A stretch of 64,000 nt of DNA from Peteryoungia algae (lineage in GTDB: Bacteria; Pseudomonadota; Alphaproteobacteria; Rhizobiales; Rhizobiaceae). The notes beneath the pieces were generated by a model that searched no databases, was not told the DNA's origin, and was given only the letters and a program-made list of their open reading frames with translations. A program made the position numbers and the translations under genes. Below, piece after piece: positions 44,096 to 52,816 of this stretch. The first letter of the stretch is position 1. Each line of letters begins with the position of its first letter. The stretch spans positions 2,170,001-2,234,000 of the forward strand of contig NZ_CP128477.1 in the NCBI RefSeq assembly GCF_030369675.1. Direction: 5' to 3'.

Positions 44096-45384
44096 TGCTC
44101 AGCCTTTTCCTTCCGCTCTTCATGGTTCTTCTGCTGCTCGGTTTCCCGATCGTCTTCGGCCTGATCGCAGCACCCGCCATCCTGCTCTGGCTGAATGGCC
44201 AGGAGCGCGACATCGTGCTGCTTTACCGAAACGTCTATAACGGGATGGATAGCTTCCCGCTGATGGCGATCCCCTTCTTCATGCTGGCCGGAGAGTTGAT
44301 GAACCGGGCCGGCATTACCATGCGCCTGGTCGAATTCGCCCAGGCCGTCATAGGGCATCTGCGCGGCGGGCTTGCCCACGTCAACATCCTGTCGTCAATG
44401 CTGTTCGCCGGTCTCTCCGGCTCGGCCGTTGCGGATGTTTCGGCGCTGGGCTCCATGCTGATCCCCGCCATGGAAAAACAGGGCTACAGCCGTCGGTTTG
44501 CAACGGCCGTCACGGCAGCATCGTCCATCATCGGTCCGATCATCCCGCCATCCGGCATTATGATCATCTATGCCTATGTCATGGGTGAGAGCGTCGCGGC
44601 CCTGTTTCTCGCCGGCATCGTGCCCGGTGTCCTCATCGGCATCAGCCTGATGGTGATCGTTTATCTTCTGGCGGATCGCGAAAACCTCCCGGCCGCGACG
44701 AAGCGTGCCTCCTGGTCGGAGCGCGGGCGCGCAAGCCTCAACGCATTCTGGCCGCTGATGACCCCCGTCATCATCATGGGCGGCATTCTCGGCGGCATCT
44801 TCACCCCGACGGAAGCGTCTGCGGTTGCCGTCGGTTATGCCATCTTCATTGGCCTGTTCGTGCTGCGCACCCTCAATGTCGCCGACATGCCGAAAATCCT
44901 CATGCGCGCTGCAATGACGTCGGCCGTCGTCCTGTTGCTCGTGGGAGCGGCAATGGCGTTCAAGACTGTCGCCAGCCTGTCGCACACGCCGGAACTGCTC
45001 GCTTCGATTATCCTGAGCCTGAGCGACAACCCGCTCGTCCTGCTTCTGCTGATAAACCTGCTGCTGTTTGTCGTCGGCATGTTCCTCGATGCAGGCCCCG
45101 CGATCATCATCCTCGGACCGATCCTCGGCCCGATCTTCACCCAAATGGGTGTGGACTCCGTTCACTTCGCCATCATCATGGCGGTGAACCTGACAGTCGG
45201 CCTCCTGACCCCACCCATGGGTCTGGTGCTCTTCGTGTCCTCGTCTGTTTCGGGGCTTCGCGTCGAGACGATTGCAAAAGCCACCTTGCCATTCCTGGCG
45301 GCGGAAATCGTGGTGATCTTCCTGATCACCTACTTCCCCGCCTTGACCCTGACGGTCCCGCGCCTTGCGGGCTTCGTTGACTAA
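44092..45384 (+). CDS. TRAP transporter large permease (DctM)
   Basis: 430-residue membrane protein of the DctM family with about twelve hydrophobic segments. GIMIIYAYVMGESVAALFLAGIVPG and VNLTVGLLTPPMGLVLFVSSSVSG are typical. It is translationally coupled to the small permease by a 4-base overlap and is followed by the binding-protein gene after 24 bases. Confidence 0.92.
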   Translation: MMLSLFLPLFMVLLLLGFPIVFGLIAAPAILLWLNGQERDIVLLYRNVYNGMDSFPLMAIPFFMLAGELMNRAGITMRLVEFAQAVIGHLRGGLAHVNILSSMLFAGLSGSAVADVSALGSMLIPAMEKQGYSRRFATAVTAASSIIGPIIPPSGIMIIYAYVMGESVAALFLAGIVPGVLIGISLMVIVYLLADRENLPAATKRASWSERGRASLNAFWPLMTPVIIMGGILGGIFTPTEASAVAVGYAIFIGLFVLRTLNVADMPKILMRAAMTSAVVLLLVGAAMAFKTVASLSHTPELLASIILSLSDNPLVLLLLINLLLFVVGMFLDAGPAIIILGPILGPIFTQMGVDSVHFAIIMAVNLTVGLLTPPMGLVLFVSSSVSGLRVETIAKATLPFLAAEIVVIFLITYFPALTLTVPRLAGFVD

Positions 45385-45408
45385 CTTGAGAAAACGGGAG
45401 GAACCAGA

Positions 45409-46464
45409 ATGCTCAAGTCCATGTTTAAGACCCTGCTGCTCGCCAGCGCATTGACAATCACGGGAGTGGCGCAGGCAGCAGACATCACGCTGCGCGCTAC
45501 CGCCAATTCCAACGAGAACGACGAGGACTATGACGGTCTCGTCGTGTTCAAGAACTATATCGAGAACGCCTCGAATGGCACGATGGCCGTCGAGCTCTTC
45601 ATGGGAACGCAGCTGTGCGCCACCGGCGAGGAATGCCTGCAAGGCGTCGCCGACGGCTCGCTCGACGTCTACATCTCGACCTCGGGCGGGGCTGCCGGCC
45701 TCTTCCCCTATATCCAGGTGCTCGACCTGCCCTACCTGATGAGCGATGACCGGATTGCAGAGGAAGTGCTGACCGGTGACTTCACCCGCAAGCTGCGCGA
45801 GAAGGCACTGGCCGACAGCGACAACAAGATCCGCCTGATGACGATCGGTAACACCGGCGGCTGGCGCAACTACGCCAACACGAAACAGCCGGTAAAGTCG
45901 CCGGAAGACCTCAAGGGTCTGAAGATGCGCACGGTCCCGGCAGACCTGCCGCAGCAGGTTGCGACCGCCGTGGGTGCAGCACCCACCCCGATCCCGTGGC
46001 CGGAGCTTTTCACCTCGCTGCAGACGGGTGTAGTTGAAGGAACTGCCAACGGCATCACGGACATCATGTCGATGAAGTTCCCGGATGCGGGCCTGAAATA
46101 CCTGACGCTCGACGGCCACAGCTACATGGGTGCCTTCTGGTGGATGTCCAACGACCGTTTCCAGGGCCTGACGCCCGAGCAGAAGCAGATCGTCGTTGAC
46201 GGCTTCGCCGCGCTTCAGCAGGCGACGTTTGCATCACCGAAGCGCAAGGAAATCGCCGCCTATCAGGACTTCCTCAAGGCCGGCGGCGAGATCTACGTGC
46301 CGACACCTGCCGAGAAGGAAGCCTTCAAGACCTCCGTCTCGCCTGTCTTCGACTGGTTCAAGACAAACGTCACCGGCGGAGCTGAAGTGTTCGACCAGTT
46401 CACGGCAGCGGTCGCCGATGCTCAGGCGAAGGTCGACGCCGACCGCGCGGCTGATCTCAACTGA
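45409..46464 (+). CDS. TRAP transporter substrate-binding protein (DctP)
   Basis: 351-residue periplasmic binding protein with a signal peptide ending at GVAQA. QVLDLPYLMSDDRIAEEVL and LKGLKMRTVPADLPQQVATAVGAAPTPIPWPELFTSLQTGVVEGTANG are characteristic of the DctP family. The conserved Arg in MRTVP commonly binds a carboxylate; here it might bind a sulfonate. It is followed by a hairpin at 46471. Confidence 0.92.
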   Translation: MLKSMFKTLLLASALTITGVAQAADITLRATANSNENDEDYDGLVVFKNYIENASNGTMAVELFMGTQLCATGEECLQGVADGSLDVYISTSGGAAGLFPYIQVLDLPYLMSDDRIAEEVLTGDFTRKLREKALADSDNKIRLMTIGNTGGWRNYANTKQPVKSPEDLKGLKMRTVPADLPQQVATAVGAAPTPIPWPELFTSLQTGVVEGTANGITDIMSMKFPDAGLKYLTLDGHSYMGAFWWMSNDRFQGLTPEQKQIVVDGFAALQQATFASPKRKEIAAYQDFLKAGGEIYVPTPAEKEAFKTSVSPVFDWFKTNVTGGAEVFDQFTAAVADAQAKVDADRAADLN

Positions 46465-46470
46465 CAACCA

Positions 46471-46497
46471 GGGATGCGCGGTATACCCGCGCATCCC
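46471..46497 (+). other. Hairpin after the DctP gene
   Basis: Stem GGGATGCGCGG/CCGCGCATCCC (one pair beyond the 10-bp perfect core) with a 5-base loop, 6 bases past the dctP stop. No T run follows. It may protect the binding-protein mRNA or partly terminate before the YeiH-type gene. Confidence 0.55.
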
Positions 46498-46557
46498 ACC
46501 CGCCCCCGGCATCTGGTGATGCCGACAATCCCCCGGGCGAAATTCCAGAGGTGATCC

Positions 46558-47604
46558 ATGCCAGAACCGTCAACCGTCTCGCCCGATCCGGAGCGGGAGC
46601 GCCAGTCTCCGACCAGGAGCGCGCGCTGGCAGATGCTGTTCCCCGGACTTTCGGTGACCGTTCTCATCGCATTGGCATCGGCCTTCCTGTCGGAACACTA
46701 TGGCGCACCGGCCATGCTGCTTGCGATCCTCATCGGGCTTGCCCTGCATTTCCTGGCCGAAGACCCGAAGACCACAGCCGGTCTCGACTTCGCTTCGCGT
46801 ACCGTTCTTCGCCTTGGCATCGCCCTGCTCGGCCTGAGGGTGAGCGTTGCAATGTTCGCCGAACTGGGTGCCGCAGTGATCGTGATGATCGTCAGCGCCG
46901 TCCTTCTCACCATTGCATTCGGCATCCTCGCCTCACGCCTCTCTGGACAAGGCACGCCCTTCGGCGTCCTGACCGGTGGCGCGGTCGCAATTTGTGGCGC
47001 TTCTGCCGCCCTCGCGATTTCGGCGGCCCTCGGCAACCGCAGCAAGGAAGCCGACCAGCAGATGGTCTTCACGGTCATCGGCGTCACGATGCTGTCGACG
47101 CTCGCGATGATCTTCTACCCGATCCTCGCAAGTCTGGCGGGACTGGATGATCACCAGACCGGCATATTCCTCGGCGCGACAATCCACGATGTCGCACAGG
47201 TTGCCGGCGCCGGCTTCTCCGTATCCGTGCCAGCAGGTGAGACTGCCGTATTCGTCAAGCTCATCCGCGTCACCATGCTTGCACCTGTGGTTCTGGTGGC
47301 AGCACTCGCCTTCCGAAGCACTGTCTCCGGCGATCTCAAGCGCCCGCCGATGTTGCCGGGCTTCGTGGTGGCCTTTCTGCTGCTTGCCGCTGTGAACTCG
47401 ATGATCGCCATTCCGCCAATCGTCGCGGATTGGGCAGGCACACTTTCCCGTTGGGCCCTTCTCGTCGCCATTGCTGCCGTTGGCGTGAAAACCTCCCTGC
47501 CCGAAGTCTTCAAGATCGGTGGTCGAGCCATTGGCCTTCTCGTCGCAGATACCGTGTTCCTGGCCGCACTCGTGCTGGCAGTTCTGCTTTTCGTAGGGGT
47601 TTGA
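46558..47604 (+). CDS. yeiH: YeiH/UPF0324 family putative sulfate/sulfite exporter
   Basis: 348-residue membrane protein with about ten hydrophobic segments and the UPF0324 core GAVAICGASAALAISAAL and GIFLGATIHDVAQVAGAG. The family is annotated as a putative sulfate exporter and related to bacterial proteins next to taurine or sulfonate catabolism genes. It lies 93 bases after the TRAP genes, facing the same way, so disposal of sulfite or sulfate from the monooxygenase reaction is the likely role. The ATG at 46558 follows AGAGGTGA. Confidence 0.85.
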   Translation: MPEPSTVSPDPERERQSPTRSARWQMLFPGLSVTVLIALASAFLSEHYGAPAMLLAILIGLALHFLAEDPKTTAGLDFASRTVLRLGIALLGLRVSVAMFAELGAAVIVMIVSAVLLTIAFGILASRLSGQGTPFGVLTGGAVAICGASAALAISAALGNRSKEADQQMVFTVIGVTMLSTLAMIFYPILASLAGLDDHQTGIFLGATIHDVAQVAGAGFSVSVPAGETAVFVKLIRVTMLAPVVLVAALAFRSTVSGDLKRPPMLPGFVVAFLLLAAVNSMIAIPPIVADWAGTLSRWALLVAIAAVGVKTSLPEVFKIGGRAIGLLVADTVFLAALVLAVLLFVGV

Positions 47605-47692
47605 TCGGGCACGTTGCCCATTGGGTACAGTGTCAAAATCCGCTAGAGCATGAGCTGACGCCGGCATTACTGGCGAAGCATGTGGAGGACCG

Positions 47693-48352
47693 ATGGCCAA
47701 GACCCCGAAGGCAGCGCCGAAAGAACGTAAGCCTGCGCTGACGCAGGATCCCCATGCCGTGCGCGAGCCCCGCGCCAACAATCTGGAAATGGCAATCGGC
47801 CACGAGGTCCGCACATATCGCAAGAAACTCGGGATCACGGTCGCCGATCTCGCCGCGTCCACCGGCATGTCGGTCGGCATGCTCTCGAAGATCGAGAACG
47901 GCAACATATCGCCTTCGCTGACAACGCTTCAGGCGCTGTCGAAGGCGCTGGGCATGCCGATCACGGCCTTCTTCAAGGGATTTGAGGAGCCGAAGTCGGC
48001 AAGTTTCGTCAAGGCGGGCGAAGGTGTGAATCTTGAGCGCCGGGGAACCCGTGCCGGTCATCACTACAGCCTGCTCGGGCATATCGAGAACAATAGCTCA
48101 GGCGTGGTCGTCGAGCCCTATATCATCACCCTGAATGCTGAATCCGACGTCTTCCCGACCTTCCAGCACGAAGGCATGGAGTTCCTCTACATGCTGGAAG
48201 GCGAAGTCGTCTATCGTCACGGGGACAGCCTCTACCGCATGCGGATGGGCGATAGCCTCTTCTTCGACGCCGATGCACCGCACGGCCCGGAAGAACTCGT
48301 CACCCTGCCTGCACGCTACCTCTCGATCATTTCCTATCCCCAACGGCGCTAG
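47693..48352 (+). CDS. XRE-family regulator with C-terminal cupin domain
   Basis: 219-residue regulator. An N-terminal lambda-repressor-type HTH spans about residues 35-92 (LAASTGMSVGMLSKIENGNISPSLTTLQAL). A cupin_2 domain spans about 140-212 (FQHEGMEFLYMLEGEVVYRHGDSLY then DSLFFDADAPHGPE). The first ~28 residues are Lys/Pro-rich. Such regulators often sense amino acids or polyamines. It lies 87 bases upstream of glxB in the same direction and is the likely controller of glxBCD-glnT. It could also be linked to the sulfonate genes just upstream. Confidence 0.88.
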   Translation: MAKTPKAAPKERKPALTQDPHAVREPRANNLEMAIGHEVRTYRKKLGITVADLAASTGMSVGMLSKIENGNISPSLTTLQALSKALGMPITAFFKGFEEPKSASFVKAGEGVNLERRGTRAGHHYSLLGHIENNSSGVVVEPYIITLNAESDVFPTFQHEGMEFLYMLEGEVVYRHGDSLYRMRMGDSLFFDADAPHGPEELVTLPARYLSIISYPQRR

Positions 48353-48439
48353 TTGCCCACGAAGAAAACTTTATTCCTTACGATTGATTTTCACCTGTGT
48401 GACTGCTAGCCCTACCTCATCAAGTACGGAGGTCGCAGC

Positions 48440-49345
48440 ATGTGCGGAATCGTGGGTCTGTTTTTGAAAGACAAGTCGCTGGAGCCTCGGCTGGGCGAAT
48501 TGCTCTCTGACATGCTGATCACCATGACCGACCGTGGGCCGGACTCGGCCGGCATCGCCATTTACGGCAGCGTGGATGGAAAGACCGCCAAGATCACTAT
48601 CCAGTCGGCGACCCCCGAAGGCGATTTCGCCGGGCTGGTCGATGATCTCGCCCAGGCCGGCATCGACGCCGAAGTCTGCCTCAAGAGCACCCATGCGGTC
48701 ATCGCGATCGACATGGGACAACTGGCGGCAATTCGTCCGGTCCTTGCCGAAATCCGGCCGAACGTCCGCATCATGGGCTCCGGCGAGAGCGTCGAAATCT
48801 TCAAGGAAGTCGGTCTGCCGAAGGATGTCGTACAGCGCTTCGGCGTCCGCGCCATGGGCGGCACGCACGGCATCGGCCATACCCGCATGGCAACGGAGAG
48901 CGCCGTAACCACCCTTGGCGCACACCCCTTTTCGACGGGGGCAGACCAATGCCTGGTGCACAACGGCTCTCTGTCGAACCACAACAACCTGCGCCGCGAG
49001 CTGATCCGTGAAGGCATGCGTTTCGAGACGCAGAACGACTCCGAAGTGGCCGCCGCCTATCTCACGGCACAAATGGCAAAGGGCAAGGACCTCGGCCAGG
49101 CCCTGACCGGCGCGTTGGACGATCTCGACGGCTTCTTCACGTTTGTCGTCGGGACCAAGACAGGCTTCGGCGTCGTGCGCGACCCGATCGCCTGCAAGCC
49201 CGCCGTCATGGCCGAGACCGACCAGTATGTCGCCTTCGGTTCCGAGTATCGCGCCCTCGTCAACCTGCCGGGCATCGAGACCGCCCGAGTCTGGGAGCCG
49301 GAACCGGCGACCGTCTATTTCTGGGACCACGACAAGGCCGCCTGA
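48440..49345 (+). CDS. glxB: Class II glutamine amidotransferase (GlxB/MgsA-like)
   Basis: 301-residue glutaminase subunit with the Ntn nucleophile Cys directly after the initiator Met (MCGIVGLF). HGIGHTRMATESAV and HNGSLSNHNNLRREL are GATase II motifs. With GlxC and GlxD it forms a split version of glutamate synthase; homologous MgsABC makes N-methylglutamate from methylamine and glutamate. AGTACGGAGG upstream is a good ribosome binding site. Spacing to glxC is 28 bases. Confidence 0.88.
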   Translation: MCGIVGLFLKDKSLEPRLGELLSDMLITMTDRGPDSAGIAIYGSVDGKTAKITIQSATPEGDFAGLVDDLAQAGIDAEVCLKSTHAVIAIDMGQLAAIRPVLAEIRPNVRIMGSGESVEIFKEVGLPKDVVQRFGVRAMGGTHGIGHTRMATESAVTTLGAHPFSTGADQCLVHNGSLSNHNNLRRELIREGMRFETQNDSEVAAAYLTAQMAKGKDLGQALTGALDDLDGFFTFVVGTKTGFGVVRDPIACKPAVMAETDQYVAFGSEYRALVNLPGIETARVWEPEPATVYFWDHDKAA

Positions 49346-49373
49346 TCCGCTCCCCTTCGAGAAAGCTTGCCGA

Positions 49374-50060
49374 ATGCCAGTCTTCGACCTCTCCCAAACC
49401 CCGCTTCGAGAATTGAACAGCGCGCTCCACAATCTCGGCGCAAGCTCGAATGACACCCTGTTCGAAGTGGTAAACCCGCGCGGCCACCATGCGGTTGCCG
49501 TCGGCATCGATGGTCCTGTGACGGTCGAGGTCAAGGGTTCCGTGGGCTACTACTGCGCCGGCATGAATGATGGCGGGACGGTCACCGTTGATGGCTCCGC
49601 CGGTCCGGGCGTGGCCGAAAACATGATGTCCGGCACTGTCGTGATCGAGGGCGACGCCAGCCAGTATGCCGGTGCCACAGGTCGCGGCGGCCTGCTCGTC
49701 ATCAGGGGCAATGCAGCCTCCCGATGCGGCATCTCCATGAAGGGCATCGACATCGTCGTGCACGGCTCGATCGGCCATATGTCCGCTTTCATGGGTCAAT
49801 CGGGTCACCTCATTGTCTGCGGCGACGCAGGCGAAGCGCTGGGCGACAGCATTTACGAAGCAAAGCTCTTCGTTCGAGGCTCGGTGAAGAGCCTCGGCGC
49901 CGATTGCATCGAGAAAGAGATGCGCCCGGAACATCTTGAAAAGCTCGCCGAACTCCTGGGCAAAGCGGGTGTGACGCAGGCCAAGCCAGAAGAGTTCAAG
50001 CGCTACGGATCGGCCCGCAAGCTCTACAATTTCAACATCGACAATGCCGACGCGTATTGA
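49374..50060 (+). CDS. glxC: GXGXG-domain protein, glutamate-synthase alpha C-terminal-like (GlxC/MgsB-like)
   Basis: 228-residue right-handed beta-helix protein matching the C-terminal GXGXG domain of GltB. Repeated Gly-rich strands include GTVTVDGSAGPGVAENMMSG and GATGRGGLLVIRGNAASRCG. It has no catalytic centre of its own and scaffolds the glutaminase and synthase subunits. The start at 49374 gives MPVFDLSQ; a longer frame reads back into glxB. Confidence 0.87.
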   Translation: MPVFDLSQTPLRELNSALHNLGASSNDTLFEVVNPRGHHAVAVGIDGPVTVEVKGSVGYYCAGMNDGGTVTVDGSAGPGVAENMMSGTVVIEGDASQYAGATGRGGLLVIRGNAASRCGISMKGIDIVVHGSIGHMSAFMGQSGHLIVCGDAGEALGDSIYEAKLFVRGSVKSLGADCIEKEMRPEHLEKLAELLGKAGVTQAKPEEFKRYGSARKLYNFNIDNADAY

Positions 50061-50075
50061 GGCGAGGAAAAGCTG

Positions 50076-51404
50076 ATGAGCTACCACAACCCCTTCACCC
50101 CGCCGCGCAAGTCTGCCACCTTCGATGACCATACGCTCGCCGAGATCCGCCGTGCGGCCGCAACCGGCATCTACGACATCCGCGGCGGCGGCACGAAGCG
50201 GAAGGTGCCACATTTCGACGACCTGCTCTTCCTCGGCGCCTCGATCTCCCGCTATCCGCTCGAAGGTTATCGCGAGAAGTGCGACACCTCGGTTGTCCTC
50301 GGCACCCGCTTTGCGAAAAAGCCGATCGAACTGAAGATCCCGATCACCATCGCTGGCATGAGCTTCGGCGCGCTCTCGGGCAATGCCAAGGAAGCGCTCG
50401 GACGCGGCGCGACGCTCGGCGGCACATCGACGACGACGGGCGACGGCGGCATGACCGACGAGGAGCGCGGCCATTCCGAAAAGCTGGTCTATCAGTATCT
50501 TCCGTCCCGCTATGGCATGAACCCGAAAGACCTGCGTCGCGCCGATGCGATCGAGATCGTGGTCGGCCAAGGCGCCAAGCCCGGCGGCGGCGGCATGTTG
50601 CTCGGCCAGAAGATTTCCGATCGCGTCGCCCAGATGCGCAACCTTCCGGTGGGCATCGACCAGCGCTCCGCCTGCCGCCACCCGGACTGGACCGGCCCCG
50701 ATGATCTGGAGATCAAGATCCTCGAACTGCGCGAGATCACAGACTGGGAAAAGCCGATCTATGTGAAAGTCGGCGGCGCCCGACCCTATTATGACACAGC
50801 CCTTGCCGTGAAGGCCGGCGCGGATGTTGTGGTGCTGGATGGCATGCAGGGCGGAACGGCTGCAACGCAGGACGTCTTCATCGAGAATGTCGGCATGCCG
50901 ACGCTTGCCTGTATCCGCCCCGCCGTTCAAGCGCTGCAGGATCTCGGCATGCATCGCAAGGTCCAGCTGGTGATTTCGGGCGGCATCCGCTCAGGCGCTG
51001 ATGTCGCCAAGGCTCTGGCCCTCGGCGCAGACGCCGTGGCAATCGGTACGGCAGCACTCGTTGCGATCGGCGACAACGATCCGCAATGGGAAGAGGAATA
51101 CAGACAACTTGGCACCACCGCTGGCGCCTATGACGACTGGCATGAGGGCAAGGACCCCGCCGGCATCACCACCCAGGATCCCGAGCTTGCCGCCCGCCTC
51201 GATCCGGTCGCTGCCGGACGCAGGCTCGCCAACTATCTGAAGGTGATGACGTTGGAGGCGCAGACCATCGCCCGCGCCTGCGGCAAGAACAAGCTGCACA
51301 ATCTGGAGCCGGAGGACCTCTGCGCGCTCACGATGGAGGCCGCCGCCATGGCCCAGGTGCCACTCGCCGGCACCAGCTGGTTTCCCGGCAAGGGAGCTTT
51401 CTAG
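50076..51404 (+). CDS. glxD: FMN-binding glutamate synthase-like subunit (GlxD/MgsC-like)
   Basis: 442-residue FMN-dependent TIM-barrel subunit like the synthase domain of GltB. MSFGALSGNAKEALGRGA, VVLDGMQGGTAATQ and SGGIRSGADVAKALALGADAVAIGTAAL are the family motifs. It would use ammonia from GlxB for amination, or methylamine if it behaves like MgsC. It follows glxC by 15 bases and is followed by a terminator. Confidence 0.9.
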   Translation: MSYHNPFTPPRKSATFDDHTLAEIRRAAATGIYDIRGGGTKRKVPHFDDLLFLGASISRYPLEGYREKCDTSVVLGTRFAKKPIELKIPITIAGMSFGALSGNAKEALGRGATLGGTSTTTGDGGMTDEERGHSEKLVYQYLPSRYGMNPKDLRRADAIEIVVGQGAKPGGGGMLLGQKISDRVAQMRNLPVGIDQRSACRHPDWTGPDDLEIKILELREITDWEKPIYVKVGGARPYYDTALAVKAGADVVVLDGMQGGTAATQDVFIENVGMPTLACIRPAVQALQDLGMHRKVQLVISGGIRSGADVAKALALGADAVAIGTAALVAIGDNDPQWEEEYRQLGTTAGAYDDWHEGKDPAGITTQDPELAARLDPVAAGRRLANYLKVMTLEAQTIARACGKNKLHNLEPEDLCALTMEAAAMAQVPLAGTSWFPGKGAF

Positions 51405-51412
51405 AAATCCTG

Positions 51413-51454
51413 ATGGCCGCATCCGACTCCCACGGATGCGGCCATTCTTCTTAT
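51413..51454 (+). terminator. Intrinsic terminator/attenuator between glxD and glnT
   Basis: ATGGCCGCATCCG-ACTCCCA-CGGATGCGGCCAT (51413-51445), a 13-bp perfect stem, followed by TCTTCTTATC. It lies 8 bases after glxD and 39 bases before glnT, so glnT either has its own promoter or is expressed by read-through. Confidence 0.75.
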
Positions 51455-51493
51455 CTGAACATGTGTCTCAATCCATAAAAACAGGGGAACGAC

Positions 51494-52801
51494 GTGACAC
51501 AGGATCTGGCAGGCTTCGCTGCGGAGCGGGGCATCAAATATTTCATGATCAGCTATACGGACCTCTTCGGCGCCCAGCGCGCCAAGCTGGTCCCCTCACA
51601 GGCGATCGCCGAGATGCAGAGGGACGGCGCGGGCTTTGCGGGCTTTGCCACCTGGCTCGATCTGACACCGGCCCATCCCGACCTCTTTGCCATTCCCGAT
51701 GCATCATCGGTCATCCAGCTGCCGTGGAAGCAGGATGTCGCCTGGGTCGCCGCCGATTGCATGATGGACGATCAGCCGGTGGCCCAGGCGCCGCGCGTGA
51801 TGCTGAAGAAGCTGGTCGCCGAGGCAGCGGAGCTCGGGCTTCGCGTCAAGACCGGCGTGGAACCGGAATTCTTCCTGATTTCGCCGGATGGCGAGGCGAT
51901 TTCGGACCCGTACGACACCGCCGAGAAGCCCTGCTATGACCAGCAGGCGCTCATGCGTCGCTACGATGTGATCGCCGAAATCTGCGACCACATGCTCTCA
52001 CTCGGCTGGAAACCCTATCAGAACGACCACGAGGACGCGAACGGCCAGTTCGAGATGAATTGGGAATATGACGACGCGCTGAAGACCGCCGACAAGCATT
52101 CCTTCTTCAAGTTCATGGTCAAGTCGGTGGCGGAAAAACATGGGCTGCGCGCCACGTTCATGCCCAAACCCTTCAAGGGCCTGACGGGTAACGGCTGCCA
52201 TGCCCATATCTCGGTCTGGGACCGCGACGGGAAGGTCAATGCCTTCGCCGACAAGGACATGCCCTTCGGCCTCTCCGCCAAGGGCAAGACCTTCCTTGGC
52301 GGCATCATGAAACATGCTTCCGCCCTGGCCGCGATCACCAATCCGACGGTCAACTCCTACAAGCGCATCAATGCGCCGCGGACGGTTTCCGGCGCCACAT
52401 GGGCACCGAACACGGTGACATGGACCGGAAACAACCGCACCCACATGGTCCGCGTGCCCGGTCCTGGCCGCTTTGAACTGCGACTGCCTGACGGCGCCGT
52501 GAACCCCTATCTTTTGCAGTCGATCATCATTGCGGCGGGCTTGAGCGGGCTGAAGAGCAATGCCGATCCCGGTCCGCATTATGACATCGACATGTACCGC
52601 GAAGGACACATGGTGAAGGATGCGCCCCGGCTGCCGCTGAACCTCCTCGACGCGCTCCGCGCCTTCGAAAAGGACGACGAGCTGAAAGCTGCGCTCGGCG
52701 CGGAGTTTTCAGAGGCCTATCTCAAGCTCAAGCATGACGAGTGGAACGGCTACTGCACGCATTTCACCGTCTGGGAGCGCCAGACGACGCTGGACATCTG
52801 A
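51494..52801 (+). CDS. glnT: Type III glutamine synthetase-like enzyme (GlnT)
   Basis: 435-residue glutamine synthetase family enzyme of the rhizobial GlnT/gamma-glutamylmethylamide synthetase branch. Metal and ATP site segments visible include KTGVEPEFFLIS, EDANGQFEMNWEYDDALKTAD, GNGCHAHISVWD and NRTHMVRVPGPGRFELRLPDGAVNPYLL. It may make glutamine, gamma-glutamylmethylamide or another gamma-glutamyl amide. The start is GTG after AGGGGAA. The gene order glxB-glxC-glxD-glnT is a known rhizobial arrangement. It converges with the ABC operon at 52817. Confidence 0.87.
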   Translation: MTQDLAGFAAERGIKYFMISYTDLFGAQRAKLVPSQAIAEMQRDGAGFAGFATWLDLTPAHPDLFAIPDASSVIQLPWKQDVAWVAADCMMDDQPVAQAPRVMLKKLVAEAAELGLRVKTGVEPEFFLISPDGEAISDPYDTAEKPCYDQQALMRRYDVIAEICDHMLSLGWKPYQNDHEDANGQFEMNWEYDDALKTADKHSFFKFMVKSVAEKHGLRATFMPKPFKGLTGNGCHAHISVWDRDGKVNAFADKDMPFGLSAKGKTFLGGIMKHASALAAITNPTVNSYKRINAPRTVSGATWAPNTVTWTGNNRTHMVRVPGPGRFELRLPDGAVNPYLLQSIIIAAGLSGLKSNADPGPHYDIDMYREGHMVKDAPRLPLNLLDALRAFEKDDELKAALGAEFSEAYLKLKHDEWNGYCTHFTVWERQTTLDI

Positions 52802-52816
52802 CGGTCTGGCTGTGGA

